Position numbers and translations under genes: made by a program. Shown in pieces: positions 48,501-58,800 of a DNA stretch of 64,000 bases. Every line of letters begins with the position of its first letter. Positions within the stretch are counted from its first letter, which is position 1. The DNA is from Leptasterias polaris. Lineage: Eukaryota; Echinodermata; Asteroidea; Forcipulatida; Asteriidae. The notes below the pieces were generated by a model. The model saw nothing but the letters and a program-made list of their open reading frames with translations, was not told where the DNA came from and did not search any database. The stretch is from NCBI GenBank assembly GCA_037783415.1, contig JAZGTN010000015.1:4351001-4415000 (forward strand), in the 5' to 3' direction.

Positions 48501-51500
48501 GTCATGTCTTTTTCTGTTAGTAACCTTAAGTGTTCGGTCATCAACTAAAAACTCAGACCAACTTACCATTTACAGTTTAATTAAGTCTTTTTAATGATAC
48601 AAGTGTAAAGCGACTCACGACCAAGACTCGGAATGTTCTCAATTGACTTGACAAGACTTGTACTCAAAATCGACCAAAGTTTATACTCAAAACTCTAACT
48701 CTGACTCGCCCTAAAAGGACTTGATTACGGGTTAGTCATGGGCATACATACATACATACACTTGGCTTTTATATAGCGCCATTTCATTTAGACCACAGCG
48801 CTTTAGAAAACAGACAATAGCAATGCAAGTAATACAACAAATGAACATAAAGCAATTTACAGAAAGCAACTAAGGAAAAATATATTTTTAAAGAGCTTTC
48901 TTGAAAATAGGCAGTGAATTTGAGGTGCGTATGGTGATGGGAAGGTTGTTCCACAGTCCTGGAGCGGCTAAAGAAAATGATTTATAGGCAGCAGATTGGA
49001 GAGATTTGCTGCTTGGTTTATTTTCAGCAAGACGGGTTTTGTCTGATGCTGAGCGAAGCCCAGCCCTAGTTTGACTGTAAAAAGTAAAACATGATGCAAG
49101 ATATGCTGGTGCATGTCCATTTAAGCATTTATAAACATACACCAATATTTTAAATCGAATGAGCTCTTTCACCGGGAGCCAATGTAGCTGTTTGAGAAAA
49201 GGAGTACGTGATCATATTTAGAGGCACAAAATATTAGCTTGGCAGCCCAATTCTGAAGACATTGAAGTCTGTTAACTTGAGTTGTGTTTGCTCCAAGTAA
49301 AAGGGCATTGCCGTAGTCCAATCTGGAAAGAACAAGAGATCTTACAATACTGTTGCATGTGCCAAAATCTAGAAACCTTCTTATACGAGTAATGTTACGC
49401 AGGTGGTAGGACACCGACCTGGACAATGATGTTATTTGTGGTGATATAGACATAAGGTTGTCAAAGACAATGCCGAGGTTGCGTACAGTTTTTGTGGGTG
49501 TGATAATTTCGTTTCCAATTTCCAGTTGAACACTGGGCATAAGGCGATTGAAATGAGGTGAGGTTGCAACAAAGAACTCGGTTTTATCATTGTTCAGTTT
49601 CAACATATTTTCAGTCATCCAGGATTCTATTTCACTAATACACTTTGTAAGCGCTTGTAGGGCAGACTGAATAGATGATGAATCTGAAGGTAAGAAACTG
49701 GTATATATCTGAATATCATCAGCATAGATGTGATACAGTAAATTGTTTTCCTTGATGATTCTTCCGATGGAAATGGTGTAAATGGTAAAGGATTTTGGTC
49801 CAACAATTGATCCTTGTGGCAATCCATAGTGCATGTCATGTGAGGCTGAATAAGCATTGTCTATCAAAACCTGTGTTGTTCTACCACTGAAATACGACTT
49901 AAACCATTTAAGGGCTGTCCATGTTCCATATAAATAAGTGTCTTAAATAATAATTTTTATTTATAGTTTGGTCTTTATACATGAACATGTTCAACCTAAG
50001 TAAATTCACATTCAATGTTGTGTTACACTCACTTCACTGAAACAGACGAAGGACTGAAGATCAACAGAATCTGGAGGTACCTTTGAAGCTGAAGACATTG
50101 AAGCTGAAGACATTGAAGTACCAGGGGGTGCTTGGCAGCCTTGCACTTCTAGGGGAATCGTGTATCCACCAAGGATCATCTTATGATCAGACCTTGCTAA
50201 CACAATACTAGCACCTGTGCAGTTGACATAAATTAATGTGGGAACCTCGTGCAAACAATTTTAAATAACTGCAAACTTTATATCACAGGAATCATTATCT
50301 TTCAAAACTGCCAATTGTGTATCAGCTGGGCTATTGTATCTAAGAAAAACACATTATTATTCTGAGTTGAAATTAAGTTTGCTCAGAATGGCCCTAAATT
50401 AATTTTGAATTTGCGCCCCATTATAGACAGAAAATAAAACTCACTGATTTGCATTTAAGTTTAAAAACAGATTGAAGAACATTATTATATATTATTAATT
50501 GTTTTATTATTGCCATGCATAAATTGGTTTATTAAAACAGAACTTGGCAGCTCAAAGGGCCGAAGTTGGTACTCGTACTAGAGTCGAGTACTGAGACCAT
50601 ATTGTTAACAGAGTGGTGACCTTGTACATTCTAAAGCGTTTCCTGCCGGGCAAGATACTACGCAGGCCATATGGGAACATTTACATTTTGTGTCATAATT
50701 TTCACATTAATTCAAAATTTACAAAAGCAACAGCTGTACAGCTTTTGAGATGTCCCCCCTTTCTTCATATCAAAAGTTGAGAAAAATCAGACAGTGCAAT
50801 CTCCATAAAACATAAGATTTGTTGTTTTCTTCTATTGATCTGTGTACAAATGTGCCTGCAGAAGTCCAGACTCTGTGAGTGTGACTCTTTTGTAAACATG
50901 TGATGTCACAGGTCACATCGTCTATACTGGAGTTCCGTGTCGTATTCGTACTAAACTACAAAAATACCCGTACCCAAAGTCAATACTCGATAGGCCTACT
51001 CTTGAAATTGTCCATATCGTAAACAATTTTATCTTGGAGATTGGCACACTTTACGGGGACATTTGAATCACTCTCCTACTATGCTATTAAGTGGCCCCAT
51101 TTGTCATGGGGGGGGGGGGGGGGGGGGGACGCCGGCCAGGCACCATGACTTTTGACCGACCTATACGATACAAAAATGGCGGCGCCCAGTCGAAACGGAT
51201 ATGAGTGCAATTTTGTGTTTGTTTTTTCATTAACCATAGTTGACACCCGAGGGGTTCTGTAGGATAGGAAGCTAGAGTAGAGTTTTGAGTTAATTTTGTG
51301 CCTCAATGTGGTGAGCTGAAATGTTACGATCATTTAAAGGTTTATTCTTCAATTAAATTTTAACTTACCATACTGTTCAACAAAAGTTACTTTAAACCAA
51401 GAGCAATCCGCATCTTCCCACAATAAAAGAACGCACTCCACGTCGCAGTTGCCTCCCTGTTTGGACTGAAAATAAATGAACAACTTATCCTCTATTTCTT

Positions 51501-51579
51501 GTCCCACGTTTGTAGTGAGCACAGTTAGAGGAAGCTTCACGATAACTTCAGAACGACGTTGATTTGGATTAATCTCCAT
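39232..51579 (-). CDS. PARP14-like mono-ADP-ribosyltransferase, gene 2 (10 exons)
   Basis: Ten minus-strand exons join in phase to 2097 nt, 698 aa. Order: RRM1 (about 1-100), Ser/Ala-rich and acidic linker with an Asp-Ala repeat (100-260), macrodomain (about 265-445), Gly/Thr linker, WWE-like segment (about 498-548), ART domain (about 572-698). Relative to gene 1 it lacks exons 3-8, that is RRM2-4 and the KH-like region, but keeps a longer macrodomain-linker exon. His583 is in YHGT; the triad Tyr is again Phe (Phe626), and the third triad position is Met. It probably binds and may transfer ADP-ribose, with reduced nucleic-acid binding capacity. No stop or frameshift is seen, so it looks functional. 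It shares a kappaB/CCAAT promoter with gene 1. Confidence 0.83.
40268..40442 (-). CDS. Gene 2 exon 9: ART domain, first half
   Basis: VEKVLYHGTDEQT keeps the catalytic His; donor G|GTTAGT is weaker than GTAAGT in gene 1. Confidence 0.9.
40818..40905 (+). mobile_element. tRNA-derived SINE, copy 1 in unit 2
   Basis: A box TTAGCTCGGTTGG (40,828-40,840) and B-box region GCAGGTCCAGGTC. Best-preserved head of this family in the window, yet the stems are broken. Confidence 0.7.
41115..41215 (+). mobile_element. tRNA-derived SINE, copy 2 in unit 2
   Basis: A box at 41,124-41,135 and B box GGTTCAAGCTCC at 41,167-41,178; orthologous by position to the unit 1 copy at 15,884. Confidence 0.7.
41695..41846 (-). 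CDS. Gene 2 exon 8: WWE-like segment
   Basis: Nearly identical to gene 1 exon 14; a Cys-to-Phe change in VETDFRLSF. Same splice signals. Confidence 0.8.
42465..42658. repeat. GATC-dense inserted block
   Basis: I count 17 GATC tetramers in 194 bp. It is a diverged dimer: GATCAAAGGAGGATC and GTGTGAACGC each occur twice about 90-100 bp apart. In unit 1 the matching place has only about 27 bp (GCCTCCTCCTTCCAGG...), so the block entered unit 2. Confidence 0.75.
42699..42767 (-). CDS. Gene 2 exon 7: short linker
   Basis: EDNFQQEIIRQLGAVDLTDS then PLS; donor CAG|GTATGG. The 5' edge has the same uncertainty as gene 1 exon 13. It lies 40 bp from the GATC-dense insertion. Confidence 0.6.
43069..43156 (-). 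CDS. Gene 2 exon 6: Gly/Thr-rich linker
   Basis: Matches gene 1 exon 12 but ends LTGNTI with a donor A|GTAAGT 6 bp further on, adding two residues in frame. Confidence 0.7.
43580..44285. mobile_element. 702-bp TA-flanked element with 20-bp perfect TIRs
   Basis: The body 43,582-44,283 starts GGCTGTGCAAGTCTCGCGCG and ends with its exact reverse complement; similarity extends to about 29 bp. TA flanks both sides. The paralogous site in unit 1 (18,314-18,315) has one TA and no insert. No transposase; the 68-aa ORF at 43,907-44,113 is unlike any known family. Confidence 0.9.
44375..44596 (-). CDS. Gene 2 exon 5: macrodomain, C-terminal part
   Basis: MTSMAIPALGTGLLRYPPAV and VHFVVYDKDMNTIK; 74 codons, phase 0. 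The phosphate loop GTG is intact. Confidence 0.9.
44804..44871 (-). pseudogene. Relic macrodomain exon (unit 2)
   Basis: The minus strand reads RLVVELMLYASRKGMTSMAI, a clear cousin of exon 5 (KLVLDLMVHSSRNGMTSMAI), then loses the GTG loop. It lacks the rest of the domain. Confidence 0.7.
45205..45487. repeat. CTAG/CCTAGG palindromic minisatellite, expanded
   Basis: About 280 bp of imperfect units such as GGATACTAGCCCCTAGGGCT, made of short palindromes (CCCTAGGG, GGATCC, CTAG). It lies in the intron between gene 2 exons 4 and 5. Confidence 0.8.
45727..45960 (-). CDS. Gene 2 exon 4: macrodomain, central part
   Basis: VDVIVNTTGSDLDMKHGKVS with the same length (78 codons), phases and splice signals as gene 1 exon 10. 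Confidence 0.85.
46330..47545 (+). mobile_element. Decayed LINE reverse transcriptase in gene 2 intron 3
   Basis: Same relic as at 20,290-21,500, with a longer readable piece: VVNEFTYLGSTITDNLSLDT, ITLSRLTNRLWTNTKLTEHT, VLSTILYSSDTWS. It is shorter at the 5' side than the unit 1 copy. Confidence 0.85.
47639..48124 (-). CDS. Gene 2 exon 3: long linker and macrodomain start
   Basis: 162 codons, acceptor TTTTTAG, phase 0. Starts PSPTRLLGSLPSDADADADA; the DA run is coded by a (GACGCT) repeat. A Gly/Phe-rich stretch, RGSHDFFFGGKQGDQFSGFY, is followed by the same RLPFTQASRLPGN and macrodomain start as gene 1. Likely the ancestral form of gene 1 exon 9. Confidence 0.78.
48742..49935 (-). mobile_element. 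L2/CR1-like LINE, 5'-truncated, one frameshift
   Basis: Minus frames 49,169-49,867 and 48,888-49,172: GLPQGSIVGPKSF, IYADDIQIYTSF (YADD box), LNNDKTEFF, LGIVFD, LSRLDYGNALL, then after a 1-bp shift near 49,172 LPVKELIRFKILVYVYKCLN, AAPGLWNNLPITIR. The 3' UTR carries TTTATATAGCGCC and ends in a (CATA)n tract. It is absent from unit 1. Confidence 0.9.
50033..50214 (-). CDS. Gene 2 exon 2: end of RRM1 and linker
   Basis: ASIVLARSDHKMILGGYTIP, then a linker in which a five-codon MSSAS unit is duplicated relative to gene 1 (plus 15 bp). Donor GAA|GTGAGT, phase 0. Confidence 0.8.
50608..50923 (+). mobile_element. MITE-like repeat, copy A of inverted pair
   Basis: Starts ACAGAGTGGTGACCTTG and ends near CACAGGTCACATCG. 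It is the reverse complement of 52,196-52,509 with few differences. In unit 1 the flanks are joined directly (GAGTACTACTGGAG near 31,270), so it is an insertion. Confidence 0.8.
51369..51579 (-). CDS. Gene 2 exon 1: start and first half of RRM1
   Basis: MEINPNQRRSEVIVKLPLTV ... LFIYFQSKQGGN. Four codons longer than gene 1 exon 1 (extra residues after LPL). An in-frame GTG upstream at 51,615 is not taken as start. Donor G|GTAAGT. Confidence 0.8.
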
Positions 51580-51752
51580 GATTAAGCATTGACTTCCGCG
51601 AACGATCTCTTGCACATCAGTGCAAAAATGTCTATACTATAAATGAACATATTAAACTTTGGAGACGATAGTAAGTTTGGTGCTGCTACTTCTCTCTTTT
51701 CACGGCATGATTTACTGTGTCAACTGCAGATTGCACAAAAACAATTAACACT

Positions 51753-51780
51753 ACTGAGTGTCGGAGTTGGTTTATGTATA
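51753..51780 (-). promoter_or_regulatory. Gene 2 core promoter (TATA-like + Inr)
   Basis: TATACATAAA (minus strand, 51,771-51,780) and ACTCAGT (51,753-51,759), matching gene 1 in sequence and spacing. The predicted 5' UTR is about 175 nt. Confidence 0.5.
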
Positions 51781-51849
51781 GGGGGCAAGGGTTTGTGTGT
51801 CAAACTCGTCCCTTCCAACCCAATGACACATCGTGTTTATGAGACAGTT

Positions 51850-51896
51850 GCATGCAAGGGGGATTCCCCTTTGCACGCAATCAAATCGCTGATTGG
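51850..51896 (-). promoter_or_regulatory. Gene 2 upstream kappaB site and CCAAT box
   Basis: GGGGGATTCCCC at 51,858-51,869 contains the canonical kappaB decamer GGGGATTCCC, between TTGCATGCAA and TTGCACGCAA as in gene 1. CCAAT (minus) at 51,892-51,896. Confidence 0.55.
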
Positions 51897-51914
51897 TCCA
51901 ACTGATCCCGTGCT

Positions 51915-52709
51915 TTCCGTTCCAACTTGACAATCGCCCCAACTATAGTTGGGACTGGTCCAAACTTGAGTGTTGTCCCAACTGTAGTTGCATTGCCAAG
52001 AGCCAGTCTTCCCAACCGGCCCCAATCCACAATCACGACAATTGAGTTCATTAGTAAAGTCTTTTCTTCAAAATTGGTTAACGAAACGGACAAGTATAAA
52101 CTAATATTTAATACAGGATATAGCATGAAGTTTACAAGATCACTTTATTCAAGCACTAGCAGACTAGAAGGCCTAATTGATAAAGTTTCAGACTATAGAC
52201 CATGTGACCTGTGACATCACATGTTTACAAAAGAGCCACAGAGCCTGGACTTCCTGCAGGCACATTTGTACACAGATCAATGGAAGAAAACAACAAATCT
52301 TATGTTTTGTGAAGATTGCACTGTCTGATTTTTCTCAACTTTTGATATGAAGAAAGGGGGGACATCTCAAAAGCTGTACAGCTGTTGCTTTTGTAAATTT
52401 TGAATTTATGTGAAAATTATGACACAAAATGTAAATTTTCCCATATAGCCTGTGTAGTATCTTGCCCGGCAGGAAACGCTTTAGAATGTACAAGGTCACC
52501 ACTCTGTAAACAAATGTAAAATGGTAACATAGACCCTTCCCATGAAATAATGCACATCGCGCGTGCGCACTAACATTTTGGTGACGCCACAACTGTAACA
52601 CAGAGTTGGGACCAGTCCCAACTATAGTTGGGGCTATTGTAGCCCTGGCGGCCTTTCACTTTCGAAGAGTCCTATATAGGGCTAGGGCCATTGTTAAGTT
52701 GGGACGGAA
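51915..52709. mobile_element. DNA transposon with CCCAACTATAGTTGGG ends, unit 2
   Basis: Same ends as the unit 1 element (TTCCGTTCCAACTTGACA ... AAGTTGGGACGGAA). Two exact copies of the 16-bp palindrome are at 51,938-51,953 and 52,617-52,632. It contains MITE copy B. Confidence 0.6.
52196..52509 (-). mobile_element. MITE-like repeat, copy B of inverted pair
   Basis: Reverse-complement partner of 50,608-50,923. The pair encloses gene 2 exon 1 and its promoter with about 1.27 kb between the copies. Confidence 0.8.
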
Positions 52710-54330
52710 CTCCATACACAGAATTGAATGATACAAAGAAACAAATTGTTTGATTGAATGTGACATCCTTGAAAACAGTTGTGTTCATTGTCAACAAATG
52801 AATTATAAAACCATTTCTTGATCACACTTGTACTCAAACTTTGGTGTAAGTAATGTTATCAATTTAATGTAACTAACACCATATATACATGGTGCGTGCA
52901 TTCAAATCCATTTTGTTATTACAAGCTTTCGAGACCAAAACAAGTTCCATATTTGTATATTAGTAGTTGTAGTATTTAATTAGTATTTATCTTCGACTCC
53001 AGTTTATACTAAAATCCATCATGATATTTGGCTTAGGTTGCAAAAAAACAAGGAAACGTTATTAAAGGGGATGACCATTATAGCCCTATTTGGAGTTTCG
53101 GGATAATTAATAACAGTGTCACTGATTTTCTGAGGGCACCCCCCTTAATCCGGTTAAAGTAGGATGAATATCACGCCTGCATTAGACTCAAACGCCAATT
53201 GAAGTCAATATCCAATATTGTTAGGACTACTACCAAGCTTAACGACTCGTATAGTTTAAGCAGTTAACTATTTCGACACTAATTGTCTTTTTTGGATAGA
53301 TGGGCATTCAATGTTTTCCCCATGTGACCACAAATGTTGTTCACCTTCTCGATATTCACCCCTTTTTAAAGAAAAGAAAGCATAATTAAACAAAACAGGC
53401 ACTGCAGCCAGCCAATGTGTTTTGACCTGGGTTGCTTGCAATCACCACTCACTTGCTTAAATATCAGATTTCTAAAATCAAAACAGTCTTCAGTTGGGTA
53501 AATGGGCATTGATTAGTTTTGTTTGTCAAGTTTTTTTTTATACACAAAGTGCTAAGTAAATCAGTTTCTGTAATAAGAAAACAGTGGTCATTATTTTTGT
53601 TTTAGTAAATCTAATTACTAGAGATATAATGTGGACTAGAATAGTAATTTGAACATTTTCATAAAATTGAGTTTTGGGAATTGATAATCTGTTTGAAATT
53701 ATCATCAACAATTTTAAAAGGTGCAACATTAGGCTAATGATACATCTTGGAGAAGTGTCACATCTTTTTTAACATGCACCATCGAGCCATTTCTGTTCTA
53801 CTGGTTCACAGCTAATAACCTACTCTAAGACTGTTTCCGTTTTGTTTTCCAATCACAAATGAGTGTTTCAGAAATGTGTATGATGAGAATCAACATGTTG
53901 TAAAAGCAATCCAATGTTCTTAATTTTGATCGAAAAAGGGCGAGTATTTATATACAACAAAAAAACCTTTGTGAACGCAATGACCGTGACAAGTCAACGA
54001 ACGCACAGCATACAGCAATAATTCAAGCTAACCTATATCTAACACACACACAAAGGACTGAAAAAGACACACACACAAACATGGATACAGATGCAGTGCT
54101 TCTATATAATATTAGTAGAGCGTTCTAGATATCTGTTTATTTCAAACTAAAGCTATATCATTCTCCAGGAGCGTGAAGCTAAAATAACTCGTGATTCAAA
54201 AGAATTATTCACGAATGATTACCAAAGTAATCAACGTGAACTCAAAAAAGAAGCCAAAATATGCTTGCTCAGTCATATCCCTTCAATGGTATAGGTTATA
54301 GTGGGCTAGTAGTCATATTGTGTATTCATA

Positions 54331-55877
54331 TACACATGACTGGAAAAACTATGCAGGATTTGCAGCCCGGCAACGATAATCACTATAATAGACGGTTTTT
54401 TAACTTGGGTTCTGAGCAACATGGCCTAAGTAAAATTTACACAATTACATGTACATTTACATGTACTTATGATCAAGGCATGAGTCAATAGAAGTCCGAT
54501 CATCGGATGCACAAAAAACAACCGATCAAGGACGTCACCCAGCCACATTTTTGGGACCGAATATCACTCTTGGCGTGGGGACCGGTTAAAGGGCGCTCTT
54601 ACTATAGTAACACAAAAACATCATCTTTTTAGTTCCAAAGGCTTGGATGGTCCCACTCATCTCCCCCCAACATGGTGGGAATGGGTGGGAATGTACCGGG
54701 TGGTGTAACCTCTCCATTTGTTTGATGTGCTCTACGGAATAGTTGCAAGCACAGTTCGTTGTTTTGAGACAAATTACACACCTTGTAGCCAGGTAATACA
54801 ATGTTACACTCTGAATAAATTCTGCACCCCATTGTATCTTGATTAGCGGAATATAATAAAGCTGTAGATAGATGGCTAGATTAGTTTATGGTATAACTCT
54901 GTGTACAAATACATTGTAATTAACAACACCATAATGATGTGTAAATGTAAATCAATTTGGAATAACATTACATAAGCTTGTGATCAAAAACAAATTGCGT
55001 ATTTGTAAAATTAATAGTATTTATTGTATAGTGAAAAATATTTATTTATTTCGTCCTGCATGCCCCGACTAATGAAATCCACCATCACAGGCAATATATT
55101 TGGCCCTCTGTAAAGAAAAAAGAGTAAACAAAATGTATTCAATTAATGGGCAACCCCCCCCCCCCCCCGGAATATCAGTTTATATAAGAAAGAACAACAT
55201 GCCTGCATCATACTCAAACGCCAAATTAAGTCCACATTCAAATAATTATAGGCCTACTACCAAGCTTTATGTACTAGGCCCAAGGACAAGTGTATAAGCT
55301 AATACAGCATGCATTTTTATCGTAGAAATACAGCATATTGATAAAATGTACAAAATTCATTTATTGGCCCGTAAAAATATGTATTATTAAGAAGATTAGA
55401 ACAGACTAGTCAGAATGTTGAGGACAAAAACTGTTGTTACTCTAAAGAACCATAGTCAAACATAAAACTATAGTTAGTTTGATCTTATAAACAATAACTT
55501 TATAATTCCACATCCTTGATATTACATTAAAACCCTTTTACAGTCTCAAATACTTATCCAATTGCAAAAAGGAAGGATTCAGAAGGATGGGGCTGGCCCG
55601 CCCACATAAGTCCAGGCAAGTTGGTGTAAAATGACATGGATAAAATTGAGGGGGGGGGGGGGGTTGAGGTAAGGTGACATGCTAGCAAAAATGTCTTGTC
55701 TGTAAGGGTTTTGATGATGAGCGTTGCACCAATTTTACACCCAAGACCATTTTTCAATACACTACACAGGATTACTATTGTACAAAGATAACAAATCCTG
55801 AAAAATGGGTAGCGGGTTACAATGAAGCACCCTGAATGATACAGCATGCTATGTTTTATTTTCTGGTTTTCAGACTA
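54331..55877. other. Spacer between unit 2 and the LINE, no gene recognised
   Basis: No domain-bearing ORF. Poly-C at 55,157-55,168 and poly-G at 55,653-55,663. Confidence 0.5.
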
Positions 55878-58800
55878 TTCATTCATTCATTCATTTTATT
55901 TCCACATCAATGCAAAAAATAAGAAGCAGAGGTACATTTTTAAATTACATAAACAAGTAGATAAGACTAAACAAAGATGTGGAGGGGGTTTGCAAGAAGC
56001 AAGCTTGTCGAGTGCGAACCCCCTCATTTATATTATATGTGCTTCAAGTTAAATCTACTTAAAGCGCAAATAACAAAAAACAATCATTTTAAGTTATTGA
56101 AATCAGTAAAAAATAAATAACAAGGTCAATAAAGAAAATACAATGAACAAATAAAAAAATAAACCTAAGCAAGCAAAATAAAAAAAAAAAAAAAAAAAAG
56201 TTAACACAAAATATTAGTAAGTAAGCAAATAAGCAAATAACCCCAAGAAACAAACTAACAAAAACAGACAAACAAACAAAAAAACGCAAAGCGGTGAAGC
56301 TTGTGAATAAAGTTCAAGCACTGAATAATAAATAATGAAATAGTCTCAATTAAAGTTTAAAGTGGGGGTAGCGAAGCTTTGACAGAACAATTATAACTAT
56401 ATATTTGTTGGGAATTATTTGTATTTAGACCTACTTGTATTTATATAAAAGAGTTTCCTTAAATGTTTTTTTAAATGACATCATATTGTTAAGTTTCCGA
56501 AGAGAATTGTCGAAAGAATTCCACAGTTTGGGTCCTGTATACTTAATATTTCGTTGGGCAAGTGAAGAGCGAGTTAAGGGAATGTGAAAAAGGGAGGCTT
56601 GGCGTGTAGAATATGAATGTACCAGTTTATTACTGGTGAACATTGTAGTAAGACATTTAGGTAATTCATTATGAACTAACTGAAACATAAAGCTGCCAAG
56701 TTGCAGATTGTATAGATCATTTAATTTTAAGGTTTTATCTTTAACAAAGAAGGGATTTGTGTGAGCTAAATAGTGAGAGTTGTTGACAATGCGCAGAGCT
56801 CGTTTTTGCAAGATACTCAATCTGTTAACTGTTGTAGGGGCAGCACTGCCCCATGCTAATATACCATAGTTAATATAAGATAATATTAAGGTATTATACA
56901 GAGAAAGTAAAATATGATGTGGAAAAAATGCCTTAAGTTTATTAATAATACCTATATTACGGGAAATTACTTTACATAAGTAATCGATGTGGTATTTCCA
57001 GGACAGTTTATTGTCAATATATAAGCCTAGGAATTTTACACTATTTGTTAAGTTGATCACCGTATTATCAATACAAATGTCTGTAGTAAGAATTGAGTGC
57101 TTGTTGCTAAACAGCATACATGTAGTCTTGTTAAGATTTAAGGATAATTTGTTAGATTTAATCCAGTCAGAAACAGAACAAAGTTCTGAATTTATGGTAT
57201 TAACAAGAGTAACAATATTTGTATGGCTATAAAATAAATTAGAGTCGTCGGCAAATAGAACGTAAGAAAGAAGTTTGGACGAACTAGTGATATCATTGAT
57301 GTAAATTAGAAAAAGCAAGGGTCCGAGGATTGATCCCTGGGGTACCCCACAGGATAATGTGCGATAGGAGGATATATTTGAATCAATTGAAACACACTGC
57401 CTCCTGTTAGACAGATAACTGGTGAACCACTCTTGTGATTTACCACGAATACCGTAATGGTTTAGTTTATACAGCAAAATGTCATGATTTAGTGTATCGA
57501 ATGCTTTAGAGAAATCAAGAAAGATACCTAAAGTGTGTTGAGAGTTGTCGATTCCTGTCACAATACTATAGGTTTTCCCGGCCAATTTCAGCAAAAATTC
57601 ATTCAATTTCATTAACATGCATTCAAATTCACGCATTTTCCCCTAATCCTCTCAAACTAGGGTTTCTTTTTAGCTCTAAATGCATTCAATTTCGTTTTTG
57701 TGCACACATGATTTCGTTTTTCTCGTTCAGATTCGCTTCGGTCATTCTATTTCGTTTATAGGCATTCAAGACTACACTTTGACCATTCTTAAGTTAAATT
57801 TCTACTACGTATTCACAGTTGATGCATTCAAATTAAGACTCATTGAAGCGAACATGGTTTTGTTGCTAGTTTGCGTTTTCTTTTTCGTTTATGGGCAACG
57901 AATTTCAACTTCTTTGCATTCAAATTAAACATGAGTTATGGCTTTACGAGTAAGCTGGAAATTATAGCCCCTTTCTGGCACATAAGATGTCCTTTGTAAG
58001 AGGTGTTTCCATGTATTTTACTTGTTTTATTGTATCGTTTGTTTTTCGTTATTGAAACAGTCCGCTGTTCCTTTTGCTTTGTTATACACTTCGAAGTTAA
58101 AACCTGCACCCAATAACTTTAAAATGAAAACTAACTCTTTTGCGAAAGTCTTGATATTTTTTGCCCTGGTATTTATGTTCTTGTCTTTGTTTTCTGCTAA
58201 TGCCCGGACCATGTCAAATTTGAACTTAACAAATGTTTTAAAGGAAACAAAAGCTTAAAATGATAAGGGGTCGTTATAAAATCTAAAGATAAATTAATCT
58301 TTTTGTTTTCTTGTGGATTTTGTTCACAAGTCCTTTTCTTCGTGTGTTTGATATACATTTCTTCTATTCGTTTATTTTTATCTGAAGTTGGTTTCTTTAA
58401 CCTTCAATGATCTGACGTGCCAGACATCTCGGCATGTAAGTTTGGTTATGATTATGCCAAGAGTTATCATGGTAGTTGTAGGTGGGCCTAGTCATGCCTG
58501 GTTATTCTCGAATGCTTCAATCAGTGTCTCCCTGTTAACATTATTCACTACTCTGTACCGACCACGGGCAGCCACCTTTTCATTCAAAATCGCTTATGCC
58601 TATATTTGGAGATAACGTGAAACTAGTGTAGAAATGAGTTTTCCCTAAAAACATTTGCCTTTATTACAGGCAGCTACGAATCAGAAGGCATATAGTATAG
58701 AATTTGAATTTGAATGCAAAAATTTTGAAAAAGATTGCCCATTAATGAAATTGAATGGTTGACCACCTCTTGCCGCTGGCTTTTACGAAATTGAATGAGT

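Larger units (their letters stand above)
37935..54330. repeat. Tandem duplication unit 2 (PARP14-like gene 2)
   Basis: Head-to-tail copy of unit 1. It lacks the gene 1 exon 3-8 region and the 11.65-13.9 kb LINE block. It has its own insertions: LINE fragments at 38.4 and 48.7 kb, a GATC-rich block at 42.5 kb, a TA element at 43.6 kb, an expanded minisatellite at 45.2 kb, and the inverted pair at 50.6/52.2 kb. Confidence 0.9.

Noticed and set aside
56089..56289. 66-aa Phe-rich minus-strand ORF
   Set aside because: It is the translation of the A-rich LINE 3' UTR and is low complexity.
58022..58258. 78-aa ORF with a signal-peptide-like stretch (MKTNSFAKVLIFFALVFMFL)
   Set aside because: It lies inside the TA-flanked element, has no homologous partner or conserved cysteines, and hydrophobic runs are common in T-rich DNA.
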